A DNA stretch of 64,000 nt from Dyella flava (GTDB lineage Bacteria; Pseudomonadota; Gammaproteobacteria; Xanthomonadales; Rhodanobacteraceae), in contig NZ_JADIKE010000039.1 of the NCBI RefSeq assembly GCF_016904955.1, forward strand, positions 496,001 through 560,000. Reading direction: 5' to 3'. Shown in pieces: positions 26,265-36,328 of the stretch. Each line of letters begins with the position of its first letter. Position 1 is the first letter of the stretch. The notes beneath the pieces were generated by a model. It was not told where the DNA came from. It ran no database searches and saw only the letters and a program-made list of their open reading frames with translations. A program made the translations under genes and the position numbers.

Positions 26265-27668
26265 TTAGCGGTTGCCGGAGCGATTGCCGCCGCCACCACC
26301 GTGAGGACGACCGCCACCACCATGCCCATGCGGACGGTTGCCACGGCCCTGCGGACGACCACCTTGGCCTTGCGGGCGACCGCCCTGACCTTGGCCGGGA
26401 CGTCCGCTACCACGCTGGCCGCGGTTGGCATTGCCGCCAGCGTTGAAGCCGCCATAGGGATTCGCGTTGCCGGCGCCCCCACCGCCGCCACCGCCGCGGC
26501 GATTGCCAGATGTATTGGCGCCACCACCGCTGCGCCCACCTTCACGGCTCTCACCAGCAAACCAGGTACGCGCCGGTGGCAACTCCTGGCCCGGGCCGAT
26601 GCCGCGCTTCTTCTTGCGCGGCTTGCCGGCGCGATCCGGTTTGTCGATGTTGCCGTTCACTTCGCGATTTGGATTACGGCGGCGCTGCTGCTTGCCGCGT
26701 ACGGGCTCTTCGCGGATCCGGTCGAAGGCGCGCAGTTCGCGGGCCTCGTCGTGATAGCCACCACTCCATGCGGTACCAGCACCTTTTTCCGGGCGATATT
26801 CGGTGACGTTGCGCGGTGCGCGGCGCTGGTGCAGCACAGGACTGAGCGTGAGCACCGGCTGCGGTGCGCCGAGGCCGGCGACCTTGCGCAGTTCCTTGAC
26901 TGATTCTTCGTTGAGCGCTTCGCAGTCGCCACGGCGCAGCATGCGCGGCAGCTCGATGTTGCCGTAGCGGATACGCTTGAGGCGGCTGACCAGAAAGCCT
27001 TGCGAATCCCACAGACGGCGGACTTCGCGATTGCGGCCTTCGCGGATCACCACCCGGAACCAGCTATGGCTGCCGCCACGGCTGATGATGGCGATTTCAT
27101 CGAAGCGGGCAGGGCCATCTTCCAGTTCTACCCCAGCCTTGAGTTTTTCGATGATTTCGTCCGGCACTTCGCCATGCACGCGGCATAGGTACTCGCGCTC
27201 CAGGCCGCTGCGCGGGTGCATCAGGGCATTGGCGAGTTCACCGTCGGTGGTCAGCAGCAGAAGGCCGGTGGTGTTGATGTCGAGGCGGCCTACGGCGACC
27301 CAGCGCGCGCCTTTGAGTCGCGGCAACTGTTCGAACACGGTGGCGCGGCCTTCAGGATCTTCGCGGGTGGTCACCACGCCCTCAGGCTTGTGGTAGACCA
27401 GTACTTCGGCGTCGTCGCGGTTATCGGTGGCGACGACAAATTGCTTGCCGTCGAGTACTACGCGGTCACCTGCGCGGACACTGGCGCCGATGTTGGCGGC
27501 ACTGCCGTTCACTTCGACTTCGCCCGCCTGAATACGCTGCTCCAGCATGCGTCGCGAGCCGAGGCCGGCGTTGGCGAGCACTTTGTGCAGGCGTTCTTCG
27601 ATCTGGGGGGTATTCTCAGGCGGCGTGGCGCGCTTGAGGCTCAATACGGATTTTTGCGGCGCATTCAT
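26265..27668 (-). CDS. rluB: 23S rRNA pseudouridine(2605) synthase with long Gly/Arg-rich tail
   Basis: Makes pseudouridine 2605 in 23S rRNA. An N-terminal S4 RNA-binding domain (EERLHKVLANAGLGSRRMLE) is followed by the RsuA/RluB catalytic domain with the catalytic Asp in VGRLDINTTGLLLLT. The 467 residues are far longer than E. coli RluB (291). Beyond about residue 300 the tail is basic, then dominated by Gly, Arg, Asn and Gln with repeats such as GQGGRPQG, so it is likely disordered and RNA-binding. The start ATG overlaps the scpB stop by four bases. Confidence 0.93.
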   Translation of the reverse strand: MNAPQKSVLSLKRATPPENTPQIEERLHKVLANAGLGSRRMLEQRIQAGEVEVNGSAANIGASVRAGDRVVLDGKQFVVATDNRDDAEVLVYHKPEGVVTTREDPEGRATVFEQLPRLKGARWVAVGRLDINTTGLLLLTTDGELANALMHPRSGLEREYLCRVHGEVPDEIIEKLKAGVELEDGPARFDEIAIISRGGSHSWFRVVIREGRNREVRRLWDSQGFLVSRLKRIRYGNIELPRMLRRGDCEALNEESVKELRKVAGLGAPQPVLTLSPVLHQRRAPRNVTEYRPEKGAGTAWSGGYHDEARELRAFDRIREEPVRGKQQRRRNPNREVNGNIDKPDRAGKPRKKKRGIGPGQELPPARTWFAGESREGGRSGGGANTSGNRRGGGGGGGAGNANPYGGFNAGGNANRGQRGSGRPGQGQGGRPQGQGGRPQGRGNRPHGHGGGGRPHGGGGGNRSGNR

Positions 27669-28621
27669 GCGCGGTACTCCTCGGTGTCTTGCTCGGCGGA
27701 GCCTTCATCGGCGTCCGCGTGGTCCGCTGCCTCGTCGGCAGTGGCGGGGGATTCGGTGACAGCATCTGCTTCGCTAGCGGATGCCTCGTGCTTGGATCCG
27801 GTGTCGTCCGCGTGGTGCTGCGGCTCCGGGTTTTCAGGTATTTCGTCGGCCTCTGCTTCGATAGCTGGTTCTTCCGACGCGGTTTCTTTGTGAGCGTGCT
27901 CTTGAGCTAGTTCCTCATGAGCATGAGCTTCATCGACGTGTTCTTCCTGGATCTGTAGCTCTTCGGAATGCGGATCGTATTCCTGTCCCTCAGCAGTCGC
28001 TTCGGCTTCGACATCTTCGGCATCCGGATCGATCGGCAGATCCTTGATGACACGCGGCGGGAAGGGCTCGTTATCCAGGCGGAGCTGAGGATCTTCCATG
28101 TCGCGGATTTCGGAAAGCGTAGGCAGCTCGTCCAGTGACTTCAGGTTGAAATAGTCGAGAAAGCTGCGCGTGGTGCCGTACAACGCGGGTTTGCCGGGTA
28201 CATCGCGGTGGCCCACCACACGTACCCACTCGCGCTCTTCCAGCGTCTTGATGATGTTGGATGAGACCACCACGCCACGAATCTGTTCAATTTCCGGGCG
28301 CGTGATGGGCTGGCGGTAGGCAATCAGTGCCAGCGTTTCCAGCAGGGCACGCGAGTACCGGCTCGGCTTCTCGCTCCACATGCGTGAAACCCAGGGATGC
28401 ACGTCCTGGCGGACCTGGTAGCGGAAGCCGGAACCGACTTCCTTCAGCTCGACTCCGCGACCCTGGCTGTCGTCGGCGAGCATCTCCAGCGCCATGGCGA
28501 TCTGCGCCCGGTCGACTTCATCTTCCTCGATGAACAATTCGCCGAGCTGGGCCACGCTCAACGGCTGGCTGGCGGCAAGCAGGGCTGCTTCGATAATCGC
28601 TTTGAGTTGCTCGATCTGCAT
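27665..28621 (-). CDS. scpB: Segregation and condensation protein B with acidic tail
   Basis: The winged-helix kleisin partner that bridges ScpA to SMC in chromosome condensation. The conserved core covers about residues 1-190 and includes ALLETLALIAYRQPITRPEI and IRGVVVSSNIIKTLEEREWV. The 318 residues exceed the usual 180-200: a C-terminal extension of about 120 residues is highly acidic with Glu-Ala-His runs (such as EEHVDEAHAHEELAQEHAHK) and is probably disordered. It lies 53 bases after scpA and overlaps rluB. Confidence 0.93.
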   Translation of the reverse strand: MQIEQLKAIIEAALLAASQPLSVAQLGELFIEEDEVDRAQIAMALEMLADDSQGRGVELKEVGSGFRYQVRQDVHPWVSRMWSEKPSRYSRALLETLALIAYRQPITRPEIEQIRGVVVSSNIIKTLEEREWVRVVGHRDVPGKPALYGTTRSFLDYFNLKSLDELPTLSEIRDMEDPQLRLDNEPFPPRVIKDLPIDPDAEDVEAEATAEGQEYDPHSEELQIQEEHVDEAHAHEELAQEHAHKETASEEPAIEAEADEIPENPEPQHHADDTGSKHEASASEADAVTESPATADEAADHADADEGSAEQDTEEYRA

Positions 28622-28674
28622 AGCCTTAGGATCGGGTGTCCATAACGGTTGCGTGCCTTTGTCTCAGAGGCTGG

Positions 28675-29601
28675 TCATTCGGTGCCGGATGCGACGTTCT
28701 GTTCTTCGAAGGCATCGTCGCCAGCGGCAACTTCGGCTTCTTCGCTGGCCGAGTTGGCGTTGGCTTTCACGTAAATCGGTGCCAGCGGCTCTTCCTGCAC
28801 GATGTTGATGAGGAACTCCTTGGCTAGCTCCAGCATGGCCAGGAAGGTGACCACCACGCCCAGACGCCCCTCGCTTACATCAAACAGGCTTTCGAAACGA
28901 TGGAACTGGGTGTCATCCAGGCGACTGAGCAGCTCACCCATGCGCTGGCGCACACTCAGTGCCTCGCGCTTGATGGCGTGATGCCCGAACAATTCGGCCC
29001 GGTGCAGCACATCCTTGAGGGCCAGCAGCATTTCCTTCAGGTCCAGCGGCGGCGGCAACTTGATGACATTGCGCTCGCCGACATCGGCCTGCACGGCCAC
29101 CGTATCGCGCTCCAGACGGGGCAGGGCGTCAATGTCTTCGGCCGCTTTCTTGAAGCGCTCGTACTCCTGCAGACGGCGCACCAGTTCGGCACGCGGATCT
29201 TCTTCCAGGCCTTCTTCCGTGGGCGGCCTGGGCAACAACAGCCGCGATTTGATTTCAGCCAGGATCGCGGCCATCAGCAGGTATTCCGCGGCCAGCTCCA
29301 GGCGCATCACATCGCGCATCATCTCGATGTATTCCATGTACTGCCGGGTGATTTCGGCAATCGGGATATCGAGAATGTCGAGGTTCTGCCGGCGAATCAG
29401 GTACAGCAATAGATCCAGCGGTCCCTCGAACGCCTCCAGGATGACTTCCAGCGCATCCGGAGGAATGTACAGGTCCTGCGGCATTTGCAGGATCGGTTCG
29501 CCGCGCACGATGGCAAGCGGCATTTCCTGCTGCTGCGGAACCCCGGCAAACGCATCATGCGTTGCTTGTACAGGCTGAGACTCGGTTGGCTCAGTGCTCA
29601 T
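28675..29601 (-). CDS. scpA: Segregation and condensation protein A
   Basis: The kleisin subunit that bridges the heads of SMC in the bacterial condensin. The 308 residues contain the conserved FEGPLDLLLYLIRRQNLDIL and an N-terminal SMC-binding helical region, and a C-terminal winged helix (VVTFLAMLELAKEFLINIVQ). The first 40 residues are a variable leader. It is the first gene of a leftward cluster scpA-scpB-rluB-arsC-like, and its promoter must lie in the long upstream gap. Confidence 0.93.
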   Translation of the reverse strand: MSTEPTESQPVQATHDAFAGVPQQQEMPLAIVRGEPILQMPQDLYIPPDALEVILEAFEGPLDLLLYLIRRQNLDILDIPIAEITRQYMEYIEMMRDVMRLELAAEYLLMAAILAEIKSRLLLPRPPTEEGLEEDPRAELVRRLQEYERFKKAAEDIDALPRLERDTVAVQADVGERNVIKLPPPLDLKEMLLALKDVLHRAELFGHHAIKREALSVRQRMGELLSRLDDTQFHRFESLFDVSEGRLGVVVTFLAMLELAKEFLINIVQEEPLAPIYVKANANSASEEAEVAAGDDAFEEQNVASGTE

Positions 29602-30087
29602 TAATGCATGTCATTAGGCCACCCGGCAGGGCTGGCGGTTCGTTCTGTGGACGATCAAAACCTGTTTTCGATGCACGATCGAAGCGAGGTTCATGCCTGG
29701 AATGCCTTCGCTTGCACAGGCACCCCTAATGAAGCCAATCACTTTTCGCGATGCCCAGCCAAGACATGCGGTGTTCCCGCGATAACAACCCTGATGAAGC
29801 CACTTGGTGCGGTTCGGTCAGGTGGGCGGTCGCTAGGTGCCGGGTCGATATCGCTGAAAACGATCAGGCAGGAACCATGCGTGACGCCGCTGGCGTCGCC
29901 CGCGATTCGTAAGGTCGGCTGAGTACATCGGGTGGAGGCCATCCCCACCGGGGCTCCCAGTGGCCATCCATGCATGGCTCCACACGCGGGTTACAGATTA
30001 ACGGCAGGATGGCGACATGTCCAGTAAGGGCTTCAGCTTTTGTAAGGGGCTGGAAAGGTGCTTTATGAGCAATGGGGCGACAAGGGC

Positions 30088-30130
30088 GCCCGCCTCCGGC
30101 AAAGCCTGTCTGGGGCTTGATTCGGCGGGC
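30088..30130 (+). other. Candidate structured RNA leader
   Basis: Outer arms GCCCGCC (30088-30094) and GGCGGGC (30124-30130) enclose a second hairpin, AAGCC (30102-30106) with GGCTT (30114-30118). The two nested stems sit just before the ribosome site of the small ORF at 30147. It does not match a riboswitch class that I recognise. Confidence 0.3.
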
Positions 30131-30146
30131 GGGTAGGAGCACGGTC

Positions 30147-30242
30147 ATGGGTCCCCGGTTGCTCCATCGGAAGAAGGCGAATGTACTGACACGGCAGCAT
30201 GTGACCCATTGTGTCGATGGTTGTTCGTTCAGGACGGTTTGA
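30147..30242 (+). CDS. Possible 31-residue small protein or leader peptide
   Basis: ATG to TGA encodes a 31-residue basic peptide that starts MGPRLLHRKKANVL and ends VDGCSFRTV. TAGGAG lies at a good distance before the ATG. No family is recognised and an ORF this short can arise by chance; its position behind a nested hairpin is the only other support. Confidence 0.2.
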   Translation: MGPRLLHRKKANVLTRQHVTHCVDGCSFRTV

Positions 30243-30446
30243 CATGCCTTGCTCGGATGGCTGCAACGTGGTTGTAGCAGTGGCATGCCGCTTGCTTCAT
30301 CATATGCGGCTATCCGGGAGACATCGGCCGATGATGAGGCGATGTTGAGGGACACAGAGGGAAGTGTCGAAGGGAGGCACAGGCTTGGTTGCCTGCAAGT
30401 CGGATCTGGGCGTATGGCGGAAACGCTGTGCGGGGAGATAAAAGGC

Positions 30447-30818
30447 ATGACCACAATGGGTGACGACGCCATGGACGGTTCCGATAAGGAACATTTGCGC
30501 CCGGCGCGCATGCGCATCAAGACGACGGTGCTGATGAGCCATGGCGACGAATCGCATCCGACCGACCTGATCGACATCTCGGCCACCGGCGTGCTGTTGC
30601 GCCGGCCACGCGAGTGGGGTGGCAAGGCGGGGGAAAGCTGGGTGCTGGACATGATCTTCGGCAGCGACCTGCATATCCACCTCGAGGCGAAGGTGGCCCG
30701 TGTATCAGAAAGACACATCGGTTTCGCCTACACGCACATTCCGGAAGACAAGCAGGTGCCGCTGTGGAACTTGCTGGGCGGCTACGCGGACATCCTGGAG
30801 ATGTGGCACGACGAATGA
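30447..30818 (+). CDS. PilZ-domain protein
   Basis: A 123-residue single-domain PilZ protein, predicted to bind cyclic di-GMP. The two binding motifs are visible: RPARMRIK at the N-terminal side (RxxxR type) and DISATG (D/NxSxxG). The frame is open to 30249, but the start at 30447 is chosen because GGGGAGA sits eight bases upstream and the protein then begins just before the domain. It is convergent with fadD and has no motility gene beside it, so its effector is unknown. Confidence 0.85.
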   Translation: MTTMGDDAMDGSDKEHLRPARMRIKTTVLMSHGDESHPTDLIDISATGVLLRRPREWGGKAGESWVLDMIFGSDLHIHLEAKVARVSERHIGFAYTHIPEDKQVPLWNLLGGYADILEMWHDE

Positions 30819-30829
30819 TCGTGCGGATC

Positions 30830-30850
30830 CACCCCGCATTACGCGGGGTG
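30830..30850. terminator. Hairpin between convergent PilZ gene and fadD
   Basis: Arms CACCCCGC and GCGGGGTG with a 5-base loop lie midway between the two stop codons and could mark the 3' end of either transcript. There is no long T-run on either strand. Confidence 0.45.
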
Positions 30851-30878
30851 TATGAACCTGGAGCCTTGAGGCGCGATA

Positions 30879-32567
30879 TCAGCTGGTTGCGACAGCTTTC
30901 TTCTCATCGCGCAATTCGCGACGCAGAATCTTGCCGACATTGCTCTTGGGCAGGGCATCGCGGAATTCGATCACCCTCGGGCGCTTGTAGCCGGTAAGGT
31001 TCTCGCGGCAGAACTCCTTGAGCTTTTCCACCGTGAGGTTCGGATCCTTGCGTACCACGAACAGCTTCACGGCTTCGCCGGAATGTTCGTCGGCAATGCC
31101 GATGGCTGCGACTTCAGCGACGCCTGGGCACTTCATCACCGTATCCTCGATCTCGTTCGGATACACGTTGAAGCCCGACACCAGGATCATGTCCTTCTTG
31201 CGGTCGACGATGTAGATATAGCCGGAGTCGTCCATGCGGCCGATATCGCCGGTTCGCAACCAGCCATCCGCGCTGAGCACCTTGCTGGTTTCGGCGGGCT
31301 GATTCCAGTAGCCCTTCATGACCTGCGGGCCCTTGATGCAGATTTCGCCGACCTCTCCAATGCCCAGGTGCTTGCCATCTTCATCCTGGATGCTGATCGA
31401 GGTCGAAGGAATGGGCAGACCGATGGAGCCATTGAAGTGGGCACCATCCACCAGTGGATTGATGGTGGCGACCGGGGAGCTCTCGGTCATGCCATAGCCT
31501 TCGATCAATGCGCAGCCGGTCACTTTCTCCCATTTCTCAGCCACCGCGCGCTGCACGGCCATGCCGCCGCCGAAGCTCATGCGCAGGCTGGAGAAATTGA
31601 TCTGGTCGAAGCCGGGGGTATTCAGCAGGCCGTTGAACAGGGTATTGACGCCGGTGATCGCGGTGAAGCGGATCTTGCTCAATTCCTTGACGAAGCCCGG
31701 CATGTCGCGCGGATTGGTGATGAGTATGCTGCGGCCGCCGAAGCGCAGGAAGATGAAGCAATTACAAGTGAGGGCAAAGATGTGATACAGCGGCAACGCT
31801 GTGATGATGGTTTCTTCGCCAGACTTGATCTTCGCGCCGAACCACGCCCCAGCCTGCAGCATGTTCGCGATCATGTTGCCGTGCGTAAGCATCGCACCCT
31901 TGGCAACGCCTGTCGTGCCCCCGGTGTATTGCAGGAAAGCAACGTCGTCGTGCCCGAGCGAAGGCTTGGGCAGCTGGTGCTTCGCGCCGCGGGTCAGCGC
32001 TTCGGAGAAACGTACCGCATGTGGAAGATGGTAGGCGGGTACCATTTTCTTGACGTGCTTGAGCACGAAATTGACCAGCACGCCCTTGGCGCCCAGCAGG
32101 TCACCGATGCCGGTCGTGACGATGTGCTTGACGCTTGTCTCGCTGACAATTTCCTGCAGCGTTGAAGCGAAATTGTCGAGCACCACGATCGCCTGCGCGC
32201 CGGCATCGGTCAGCTGATGCTTGAGTTCACGTGCCGTGTACATCGGGTTGGTATTCACCACCACCAGTCCGGCGCGCAAGGCGCCAAACAATGCGATGGG
32301 ATACTGAAGAATATTGGGCAACATGATCGCGATGCGATCGCCCTGCTTGAGCTTGAGCTCACCGGTCAGGTAGCCCGCGAACTGACGGCTGAGCGTATCG
32401 ATCTCGCCATAAGTAAGGCTTTTACCGAAGTTGCTAAAGGCGGACTGTTGCCGATAGCGTTCAAACGCTTCGTCCAGCACGGCAGCAACCGATGTGTATT
32501 GATTGATGTCGATCTCTGCAGGTACGCCAGCCGGGTAGTAATTCAGCCACGGACGCTCATTACTCAT
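30879..32567 (-). CDS. fadD: Long-chain fatty acid-CoA ligase
   Basis: Activates fatty acids to acyl-CoA with ATP, the entry to beta-oxidation. The 562 residues equal E. coli FadD in size. The adenylate-forming signature YTGGTTGVAKGAMLTH, the GYGMTESSP motif, GWLRTGDIGRMDDSGYIYI and the C-terminal lysine loop LPKSNVGKILRREL are all present. The ATG at 32567 is preceded by GGAGG; a TTG at 32579 is in frame but would sit on the ribosome site. It is divergent from a small lipoprotein gene. Confidence 0.93.
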   Translation of the reverse strand: MSNERPWLNYYPAGVPAEIDINQYTSVAAVLDEAFERYRQQSAFSNFGKSLTYGEIDTLSRQFAGYLTGELKLKQGDRIAIMLPNILQYPIALFGALRAGLVVVNTNPMYTARELKHQLTDAGAQAIVVLDNFASTLQEIVSETSVKHIVTTGIGDLLGAKGVLVNFVLKHVKKMVPAYHLPHAVRFSEALTRGAKHQLPKPSLGHDDVAFLQYTGGTTGVAKGAMLTHGNMIANMLQAGAWFGAKIKSGEETIITALPLYHIFALTCNCFIFLRFGGRSILITNPRDMPGFVKELSKIRFTAITGVNTLFNGLLNTPGFDQINFSSLRMSFGGGMAVQRAVAEKWEKVTGCALIEGYGMTESSPVATINPLVDGAHFNGSIGLPIPSTSISIQDEDGKHLGIGEVGEICIKGPQVMKGYWNQPAETSKVLSADGWLRTGDIGRMDDSGYIYIVDRKKDMILVSGFNVYPNEIEDTVMKCPGVAEVAAIGIADEHSGEAVKLFVVRKDPNLTVEKLKEFCRENLTGYKRPRVIEFRDALPKSNVGKILRRELRDEKKAVATS

Positions 32568-32704
32568 GTTCGATCCCAACCTCCAGTAGTGACATGCCGA
32601 TGGTGACGATGGCTGGCATCAGGCATGATGCGGGCAAGGCATTGGAGCATACGCGTGCGTATAGCGGCAAGCCGCGCTGCAACGAGATTTCTCATGGGTG
32701 GGCG

Positions 32705-33142
32705 ATGACGTCGAGGTTGCGATTTGGGAGCCTGATGATGGTGCTGGCGCTTGCCATGACGGCTTGCCACCGCACCCCGGACGATGTCGCCGTTCGGCAA
32801 GCCATTGATGCGGCGGCCCGGGCGGCCGAGCAGGTGGATGCCTCGGCGCTGCTCGGCCAGCTTACCGATGATTTCGATGGCAATGACAACGCCATGAGCC
32901 GGCAAGACATCGGCAATCTGCTACGTGCAGCGAGATTTCGTGGCGAGACCTTGCACGCAGTACTTGGTCCGGTGGATGTCGAGCAGCGTGGCGATCGCTA
33001 CGTGGCGGATTTCACGGTCACGCTCACCAGCGGCGGCAAACTGTTCCCTTCGCAGTTGGGCGTCTACAAGGTGGAAACGGCATGGCGCCGGGAAGGGCAT
33101 GCTTGGCGCTGTTACGAGGCGACCTGGACGCAGCAGCTTTGA
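32705..33142 (+). CDS. Small lipoprotein, possibly NTF2-like
   Basis: A 145-residue protein whose signal peptide ends in a lipobox (ALAMTAC), so it is predicted to be anchored by lipid. The mature part (VAVRQAIDAAARAAEQVDAS, then alternating strands ending in WRCYEATW) has the helix-then-sheet pattern of NTF2-like/SnoaL domains, but this is a weak match by eye. The frame is open 37 codons further upstream; ATG 32705 is chosen because the signal peptide begins there. Function is unknown. Confidence 0.7.
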   Translation: MTSRLRFGSLMMVLALAMTACHRTPDDVAVRQAIDAAARAAEQVDASALLGQLTDDFDGNDNAMSRQDIGNLLRAARFRGETLHAVLGPVDVEQRGDRYVADFTVTLTSGGKLFPSQLGVYKVETAWRREGHAWRCYEATWTQQL

Positions 33143-33157
33143 GCCTGCGCGGTATTT

Positions 33158-33184
33158 GCCCCCTCTCCTGCCGGGAGAGGGGGC
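33158..33184. terminator. REP-like hairpin between lipoprotein gene and acnA
   Basis: Perfect 11-base arms GCCCCCTCTCC and GGAGAGGGGGC enclose a 5-base loop. It lies between two convergent genes and shares the CCCTCTCC/GGAGAGGG core of the REP-like elements at 5.9 and 14.8 kb. Confidence 0.55.
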
Positions 33185-33199
33185 ATGCGGCGCGTTACG

Positions 33200-35935
<2,736 letters not shown>

Positions 35936-35989
35936 GGGAATAACTCCTGTTGCGTGAAGTCTGGCGGACGCACGAGGCGTAGCAGGGGG

Positions 35990-36190
35990 ATGCTAGTGCA
36001 ACAAACGTTAGGGGAATTGCAAAAACAACCTTCTTGTCTGGAGGTCCCGAAGAGTTTGGGCCAAATTGGCAGGCACGCAAGCCACTTTGGAGTCATTTCG
36101 CCATGCTCACATTGCAAGATTTCGAATGCAGGCGGAAACACCATCTTGGATTGCGGCCATTGCGCGGCGACTGGCAAAATACGCGACTGA
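35990..36190 (+). CDS. Possible small CxxC (zinc-ribbon-like) protein
   Basis: A 66-codon ORF in the gap between acnA and acnB. Its C-terminal half reads SPCSHCKISNAGG followed by DCGHCAATGKIRD, that is two CxxC pairs about 14 residues apart with the second in a CGHCxxTGK context that resembles zinc ribbons. The start is uncertain (ATG 35990 behind AGGGGG, or internal TTG), and third-position GC of the C-terminal half is only about 58%, lower than the neighbours. It may be chance or a decayed gene. Confidence 0.25.
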   Translation: MLVQQTLGELQKQPSCLEVPKSLGQIGRHASHFGVISPCSHCKISNAGGNTILDCGHCAATGKIRD

Positions 36191-36213
36191 AATGAAGCCC
36201 GAAAGCGGCATGG

Positions 36214-36234
36214 GGACAGGCTTTCCGCCTGTCC
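36214..36234 (+). other. Hairpin in the acnB leader
   Basis: Perfect arms GGACAGGC and GCCTGTCC flank TTTCC, 95 bases before the acnB start. It could be an mRNA leader structure or a protein-binding palindrome. Confidence 0.4.
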
Positions 36235-36328
36235 GGCCCAGGTAGCGGCCGTGCCGAATCGAACCAACCGGGGATCTATCCGCCCGACGGCGGAGGCATC
36301 CCTTTTGCCAGCCACAGGACGAGATCAC

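Larger units (their letters stand above)
29602..30446. other. Gene-poor stretch of 845 bases
   Basis: No ORF here has a recognisable family or a family-like length. The left end must carry the scpA promoter, and the right end leads into the PilZ gene. The stretch holds one structured element (30088-30130) and a 31-codon ORF behind a good ribosome site (30147-30242), both listed separately. Two copies of ATGAAGCCA occur 66 bases apart near 29728 and 29794, without clear meaning. Leftward and rightward ORFs covering it are open by chance as judged by their composition. Confidence 0.6.
35936..36328. other. Divergent acnA-acnB regulatory gap
   Basis: This 393-base region separates two head-to-head aconitase genes and must hold both promoters. 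It includes the acnA ribosome site on the left, a possible small CxxC ORF (35990-36190), a perfect 8-base-arm hairpin (36214-36234), and AGGACGAGA before acnB. No clear -35/-10 pair or known regulator site was recognised. Confidence 0.7.

Noticed and set aside
30249..30446. Upstream extension of the PilZ ORF
   Set aside because: The ribosome site GGGGAGA and the domain start both favour 30447.
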